Shown one piece after another: positions 58,085 through 64,000 of a DNA stretch of 64,000 bases. Where the stretch lies: NCBI GenBank assembly GCA_007570785.1, contig ML662442.1:33775909-33839908 (forward strand), written 5' to 3'. The translations under genes were made by a program, and so were the position numbers. Within the stretch, counting starts at the first letter, position 1. Each line of letters starts with the position of its first letter. The notes under the pieces were generated by a model that saw nothing but the letters and a program-made list of their open reading frames with translations, did not search any database and had not been told where the DNA came from. This DNA comes from Antilocapra americana. Its lineage: Eukaryota > Chordata > Mammalia > Artiodactyla > Antilocapridae.

Positions 58085-59210
58085 AATATAAAGCCTCGAC
58101 AAACTCCTTTCTCAATTTTGAGCTACTCTGTTGTTCCATGTCTGGTTCTAACTGTTGCTTCTTGACATGTGTACAGATCTCTCAGGAGACAAGTAAGGTG
58201 GTCTGATATTCCCATCCCTTTAAGAATTTTCCATGGTTTGTTGTTATCCACAGTCAAAAGCTTTAGCATAGTCAATGAAGCAGAAGTAGATATTTTTCTG
58301 GAATTCTCTTACTTTCTCTATGATCCAATCTATGTTGGCAATTAGATCTCTGGTTCCTCTGCGTTGCCTAAATCCAGCTTGTGCATCTGCAAGTTCTTGA
58401 TTCATGTACTGTCAAAGCCTAGCTTAAAGGATTTTGAGCATGACCTTGCTAGCAATTGTGAAATGAGTGCAACTGTGTGGTAGTCTGAACATTCTTTGGC
58501 ATTGCCCTTCTTTGGGATTGGAATGAAAACTTAACTTTTCCAGTCCTTTGGGCACTGCTGAGTTTTCCAAATTTGCTGGTATATTGAGTGCAGCACTTTA
58601 ACAGCATCATTTTTAAGATTTGAAATAGCTCAACCGAATTCCATCACCTCCACTAGCTTTGTTTGTAATAATATTTCCTAAGGCCCACTTGATTTCACAC
58701 TCCAGAATGTCTGATTCTAGGTGAGTTACCACACCATCATGGTTATCCAGGTCACTAAGATCTTTTTTGTACAGTTCTGTGTATTCTTTTGACCTCCTCT
58801 TAATCTCTTCTGTTTCTGTTAAGTCCTTGCTGTTTCTCTCCTTTATTGTGCCCATCATTGTATGACATGTTCTCTTAGTATCTCTGATTTTCTTGAAGAC
58901 ATCTCTAGTCTTTCCCATTCTACTGTCTGCTCTATTTCTTTGCATTGTTCACATGAGACTTTCTTATCTCGCCTTGCTGTTCTCTGGAACTCTGCATTTA
59001 GTTGGGTATATCTTTCCCTTTCTCTCTTGCCTTTCACTTCTCTTCTTTCGTAGCTATCTGTAAGGCCTCCTCAGACAACCACTTTGCATACTTGCATTTC
59101 TTTTTCTTGGGGATGGTTCTGGTCACTGCCTCCTACACAACGTGACAAACCTCATCCATAGTTCTTCAGGCACTCTGTCTACCAGATCTAACCCCTTGAG
59201 TCTACTCACT
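58085..59210 (-). mobile_element. BovB LINE, antisense, continuation of the host element
   Basis: Continues the 56128 copy toward its 5' side: 'caatataaagcctcgacaaa', 'ggttcctctgcgttgcctaa', then the minus frame 58613-58945 with 'NDLTETEEI'-like and 'DNHDGVVTHLESDILECEIK'. The match fades at about 59200 ('ccagatctaaccccttgag'), where the element is truncated or replaced by other sequence. Confidence 0.92.
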
Positions 59211-59690
59211 GGTATAGTGTTCTGGGTACAGTATGTGCTGATGCTAAAGCCTCTTCTCACTGGGTACTCAAGGACCTGTTACTTAGAGCTTGGCCTCTGT
59301 ACACTGGTGTGGAGTCAAATCCTGGGGACAGGAGTTTTGAGTGAAGCAGAAAAGGGGTTTTATTGTTTTGGAGGTAAAGGGAGACACATCAGTCTTCTTC
59401 TGCCTTGAAGGACTATGTGTCTCAACCCCAGAGTACTTAATGAGGGTTTTTATAACAGTGGGCCAAAGGCGGGGTCTCTGACAAGATTCGGGTGTGAGCA
59501 GTGCTTGCCCTGAATCTGTGCCAAGTAGCCTCCTAATCTTGATGAGCTTCTCTGCTCCATTTAACCTTGTCTCAGGTAGTTTTTTGTTAAAAGCATCATT
59601 CTTATCCCACAGCCCATGAACTGAAACATGTTCCTATTACAAGCAAGTGTAAGTGGTATATACATTTGAGTACATGATACTGCTTCTTTT
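59211..59690. other. Possible old LTR-like block, unassigned
   Basis: 'gaagcagaaaaggggtttta' and 'ttgaaggactatgtgtctca' resemble parts of ruminant endogenous-retrovirus LTRs, but I cannot place it in a family or define its ends. No coding content. Confidence 0.25.
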
Positions 59691-60700
59691 CCACTGAACA
59701 GATATAATTAGTGAACAACAAACCACATGTTTGAAGTACACAACCTGATGAATTTCAACCTTTGAAAATCATCATAATCAAAATAAAGAACCTATCCATC
59801 ACTTCCAAAAGTCTCCTTTTGCCCTTCTGTAATCCTCCCCTGTCTCTGCTCCTCCCCAATGCTTCTTTGATCTCCAGGCAACCACTGATCTGTCACTATA
59901 GATCAGTTTGCATTTTCTAGAATTTTATTTACTTGGAATTATGCACTATGCATTTATTTTTGTCTGGCTTCTTTCACTCATTGTAATGATTCTGCAATTC
60001 ATTCATGGTGCTTCATGTATCAATAGCTCATTACTTTTTTAACACTGAATAGTATTCCTTTGCATAGATGCCCTCCAATTTGTTTACCCGTTTACCTGTT
60101 AATGGACACTTATGTTGTTTCAAGTTTTGGGCTAGTGAAAATGAGGCTGTTATAAACACTCATGTACAAATCTTTGTATGAACACATTCTTTTATTTTTG
60201 GTAAATATGTGCTTAGTCACTGTTTGTGACCCCATGGACTGTGTAGCCCAGCAGGCTCTTCTGTCCATGGGGATTCTCCAAGCAAGAATACTGGAGTCGG
60301 TTGACCCTTCCTCCAGGGGATATTCCCAACCCAGGGATCAAACCCAGGTCTCCCACATTGCAGGTGGATTCTTTACTGTCTGAGCCACAAGGGAAGCCTT
60401 GTCTTTGATAAATATTTAGGTGTGGAATAGCTGGATGATATGATAGATAATATAATAAGTTAAAAAGTTTAACTTTTTAAAGAAACGGCCAAGTTGTTTT
60501 CCAAAGTGACCGTACTGTCTTATATTCTCACCGCACCTTTGCATTTTAGCCATTCTAACGGGTGAGTAGTGGTAGCTCACTATGATTTTGATGTACATTT
60601 CCTTAATGGTTAATGAGACTGGACTTTTTTTATGGGCTTGACATCTGCATATCTTTATAGGTGAAATGTCTGTTTAGATATCTTGCCCATTTGTAATATA
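59691..60700 (-). mobile_element. Old L1 3' region, antisense, interrupted by a SINE
   Basis: 'caaccactgatctgtcacta', 'ctggcttctttcactcattg', 'gcttcatgtatcaatagctc', 'actgaatagtattcctttgc', 'aagttgttttccaaagtgac', 'cattctaacgggtgagtagt' follow the reversed 3' part of mammalian L1M-type elements. Highly diverged. Confidence 0.75.
60209..60399 (-). mobile_element. Bov-tA SINE, antisense, inside the old L1
   Basis: 'gcttagtcactgtttgtgac', 'gatattcccaacccagggat', reversed head 'gagccacaagggaagcctt'. Flanked by TTTGGTAAATAT (60197-60208) and TTTGATAAATAT (60404-60415), with one mismatch. Confidence 0.9.
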
Positions 60701-62739
60701 CATATACATATGATACTCTCTAATTAAAAATAGAAGTTTTGACTAAGTCACTGGGGCAGATTATCACTTCCTTCAGCTCCTCATCCCCACAACTACTAAA
60801 TACCTTACAAATAGGATATTTGAAAAGTCTTAGTCCATTCGAAGAGTAGAACATAGAGACTAGAGTCTGACTCCAAAGGTTTCCACTGCCTTAGAAATCT
60901 TCTAGCATGGAACTCAGATAGTCTTGGAGCAGAGGAGTGGAAGTAGTCAATTGTTAGAATGCCTAAATCCTAGGACCAGAGTATAAAAATGGTATCCAAA
61001 AGGAACTGAAGCCCAAGGAGATTACAAAGTCAACCACTGCTTGTAAGTGGTTCTGGGATTGAGGGCAAGGTGAGGATCTCTTTTTGGGAGACTGCATTCT
61101 CTTGTTTGCCTGCGGGGCTTACAGGAATGTACCACCTCTCACCTGGATATCTGTGTTGGATGGCAGGGAGCAAGGGTCATGAGAAAAGACTGGGCCGCCA
61201 GCCAACCCACTAGACGTTAGGAACAGAGCTCCCCCGAGAATGCCAATCTTAAGAGCATTTTCAGAGGCTGACAGTTAGACAGGGCACACAAAGTGGAAGG
61301 GATGTCACAGCTGGGGGGAAAGGGGGGCTTTGACAGGGTAGGCATAGAGATGTGCCCCAGTGTGGCAGAGAGCATTTTCCAAAATTGGCCGCCAACACTT
61401 TCAATCCTGGTGTTTCCTTCAGTGTGGCCCTGACATTCCACCCATTGAGCAGTGAGCGCTATACCCCCCTGCCTTGAATTGAGTATACTTTTGTAACCAC
61501 TTCATCCAACAAAGTCCTGTAAGTAAAGTTATGTGACTTGTGAGACAAAATCACCCAAATGTCATGTTCTTTGACTTTGTTATCCTGGCATATTCATTCA
61601 TAGAGCTCAGCCACTATGCTATAAGAAACGCTAAGCAACCCCATGGAGAGTCTCAAAGTATCTCCCCTCAACTAAATTACTATTTACAAGGGGAAAAATA
61701 AAGAACTGTACAATGGAGAAACCTGTGGACACCATCTTAACCTAGTGATCACAGTTAACATGATCAATGATGAGAAAGATGGATATCATGTGTCTCCTAA
61801 TACAATGCACTAAGGAGGACACATCACTGCAGTGGCATTTCTGTAAAAAAAAATTCAATCTAATAATGAGAAATATCAGATAAACACAAGGAGAAAGGCA
61901 TTCTACAAATTAGTTGGTCTGCATGCCTCAGAAAATGGGAAAATTATGAAACACAATGAAATGCTGAGGCACTCTTACAGATCAGAGGGGACTGAAGAGA
62001 CATCATGGCTAAACTCAACACACGATCTTGGATTAGCTCTTAAACTGGGTGGGGAGGGGGAAATAGCTATAAAGATATTATTGGGAAAGTTGTGGAAATG
62101 TTAACACAGACTCTGGGTTAGATAATGATATACAAATATTAAATCTCCTAATTATTATAAGTCTACTCTGATCCTGAAAGGGAATGTCTTAGTTCTCAGG
62201 AAATCATACTGAAATGTTTTCCACCTACTTTTAAATGTTTCATGAAAAAAAAAGTGTATGTGAATAATTGGTAAACCTGGCAAGCAGTGTGCAGAGCTCT
62301 CTAGTCCTATCCCTGCAACTTATTCCGAAAGTTAAAAATTACGTCAAAGTAAATAGCTCTCCCTAAGCCCCTAAAAGGAAAGGAGGTAAGTTTCCATGGG
62401 ATAGGGCTGGGTTGGGCACCAGCAACATTTGCTCCTGAAGATCCTCTGAATCCAGCAATGTTCATGGGATGGTTGTGCTTTGGCTGATCTTCGGAAAATG
62501 GGAATACAGTACAGAGGGATGTCATGGATTCTAGACAGGGGCTTGGACCAGCAAGTGCTACTTTGTAGCAGAGGGTGGTGAGGCCATGCAAACTCTTCTG
62601 TGCCACCTTGTGGCAATAAAGAGCTACTGCAGACGTCACTGCTGCCTACTTGCCAGGAATAATCTTTGAATTTGGTCATCTGTCAGAGTTCTTGGACAAT
62701 CTGGGAGGAAAAACATTAAGAGGGGACACTATGCTTCTT
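60701..62739. other. Intergenic sequence with an unnamed old repeat
   Basis: The part from about 61670 to 62260 ('ctgaagagacatcatggcta', 'cttggattagctcttaaact', 'aatagctataaagatattat') resembles a common old mammalian repeat that I cannot name safely. No gene. Confidence 0.35.
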
Positions 62740-63016
62740 TTTGGAGAAGGCAATGGCACCCCACTCCAGTACTCTTGCCTGGAAAATCCCATGGACGGAG
62801 GAGCCTGGTGGGCTGCAGTCCATGGGGTCAGGAAGAGTTGGACACGACTGAGTGACTTCACTTTCACTTTTCACTTTCATGTATTGGAGAAGGAAATGGC
62901 AACCCACTCCAGCATTCTTGTCTGGAGAATCCCAGGGACTGCGGAGCCTGGTGGGCTGCTGTCTATGGGGTCGTACAAGAGTCGGACACGACTGAAGTTG
63001 ACTTAGCAGAAGCAAC
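62740..63016 (+). mobile_element. Bov-A2 dimeric SINE, sense, complete-looking
   Basis: Two Bov-A monomers in tandem: the first begins 'ggagaaggcaatggcacccc' (62743), followed by the 'cacttcactttcacttttc' linker. The second begins 'ggagaaggaaatggcaaccc' (62886) and ends 'acgactgaagttgacttagc' with an 'agaagcaaca' tail. Very close to the family form, so young. Confidence 0.95.
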
Positions 63017-63497
63017 ATGCTTCCTGTTACATATGGTATGTGAGTTTTCAAACTACAAAGTGTAAGAATAAGAGATGTAACAGCATTTGTATCCTGAGCT
63101 TACAGAGTGATGCCAAGCATTCTTCCTCAGCTTGATATGCTCCTGCACAACAATTGTGTCAAAAATGATGCACATGCTACGAAAAGATGGTGAAAATACA
63201 ACCAGATAAGTCTGCACAAAAGGAGAAAGTGCAACTGCCAGAGTTATGTAACAGTCTTTTACAGAATATGTGTTCTTAAAAAGCTATGAGTAATTAATGG
63301 TTTTATAATTGAAACCATATTTTCATTGCACAGGAGAAGCATTTAAAAGAATATCATAGAATAATACTTTGAAATGTGAGAACATGCAAACTTTTTACTT
63401 CAATACAAATTTTCAGTCTTCTAAAACATTCATCATTCCTTAAAGTGCAGTATTCCTACAAAGTTGGATGCTTAGATAGACAGATGGAGAGAGAGAG
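63017..63497. other. Single-copy spacer
   Basis: Nothing recognised. Confidence 0.4.
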
Positions 63498-63697
63498 TGA
63501 AATAGCTCAGTCGTGTCTGACTCTTTTGTGAACCCATAAACTGCAGTCTACCAGGCTCCTCCATCCATGGGATTTTCCAGGCAAGAATACTGAAGTGGGT
63601 TGCCATTTCCTTCTTCAGGGGATCTTCCCAACCCAGGTATCGAACCCAGGTCTCTTGCACTGCAGGAGACTCTTTACCATCTGAGCCACCAGGGCAG
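63498..63697 (-). mobile_element. Bov-tA SINE, antisense
   Basis: 'gctcagtcgtgtctgactct', 'ggatcttcccaacccaggta', reversed head 'gagccaccagggcag'. Confidence 0.92.
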
Positions 63698-64000
63698 AGG
63701 CTAGTGACAAATCATGTTAAGCTTGAGAGCAGAAATTTTATGTTTTAAAATAATGGGCCAGATGATAGGAAATAAGTGTATATATAGACATTAAAATAAT
63801 TTTCTTCATGTATTATCAAGGCTGTTATGGTTATAAGTGACAGAAATCCAAATCAACTTAGTTGCCTTCTCCAATAAATTCAAGCAAAAAAATGACAATT
63901 TATTGGTCTACATTACTAGGGGGTCCAGAGGTAGTTGTAACTGTTAGGCATGGTTAGATACAGAGGTTCAGATCTTTCCTATCTATTGATATCTATCCAT
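63698..64000. other. Single-copy sequence to window end
   Basis: No gene or repeat recognised. Confidence 0.4.

Noticed and set aside
1..64000. tRNA genes suggested by B-box-like 'ggttcgatccc' strings
   Set aside because: All such strings lie in the heads of tRNA-derived SINEs (Bov-tA and CHR types). None folds as a complete tRNA with an anticodon arm by inspection.

Overview
This is mammalian nuclear DNA from a ruminant. The evidence is the density of ruminant-specific retroposons on both strands: BovB (RTE-type) LINEs, Bov-tA and Bov-A2 SINEs, young bovid-type L1 3' ends and tRNA-Glu (CHR-type) SINEs. Older mammal-wide repeats are also present (MIR, L2, MLT1-like LTRs, a MER5-like hAT element, old L1). 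Cattle, sheep and goat cannot be told apart from what I can read.

The only protein-coding gene I can support is the 3' end of HS3ST5, heparan sulfate glucosamine 3-O-sulfotransferase 5, on the + strand. Its first coding exon (about 4984-5121, ATG at 5015) encodes the cytoplasmic tail and membrane anchor. A 3.6 kb intron (5122-8755) follows. The last exon carries the whole sulfotransferase domain (8756-9686) and then the 3' UTR, which probably ends near 10.5 kb. The joined coding sequence is 1038 bases, giving 345 residues, with no break. An out-of-frame upstream ORF starts 10 bases before the HS3ST5 ATG and stops on the last three bases of the exon. The promoter and any upstream non-coding exons lie outside the window.

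Everything from about 10.5 kb to 64 kb looks like intergenic DNA downstream of HS3ST5. It is A+T-rich single-copy sequence with many insertions. Two BovB loci can be read in detail. A 5'-inverted (twin-primed) copy at 38401-40552 is flanked by an 11-bp target-site duplication. An antisense BovB (56128-57005 and 58085 to about 59210) was split by a younger sense BovB (57006-58072) with a 12-bp duplication, which makes a large inverted repeat. A 17-bp minisatellite of about 24 units (29951-30361) has a perfect 24-bp palindrome at its left edge. Several short local duplications flank SINEs.

I found no novel multi-gene system, CRISPR array, operon or RNA gene. The long reading frames outside HS3ST5 are BovB or L1 reverse-transcriptase remnants or chance frames. 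The most interesting observations are the HS3ST5 upstream ORF and the structural histories of the BovB loci and the minisatellite.
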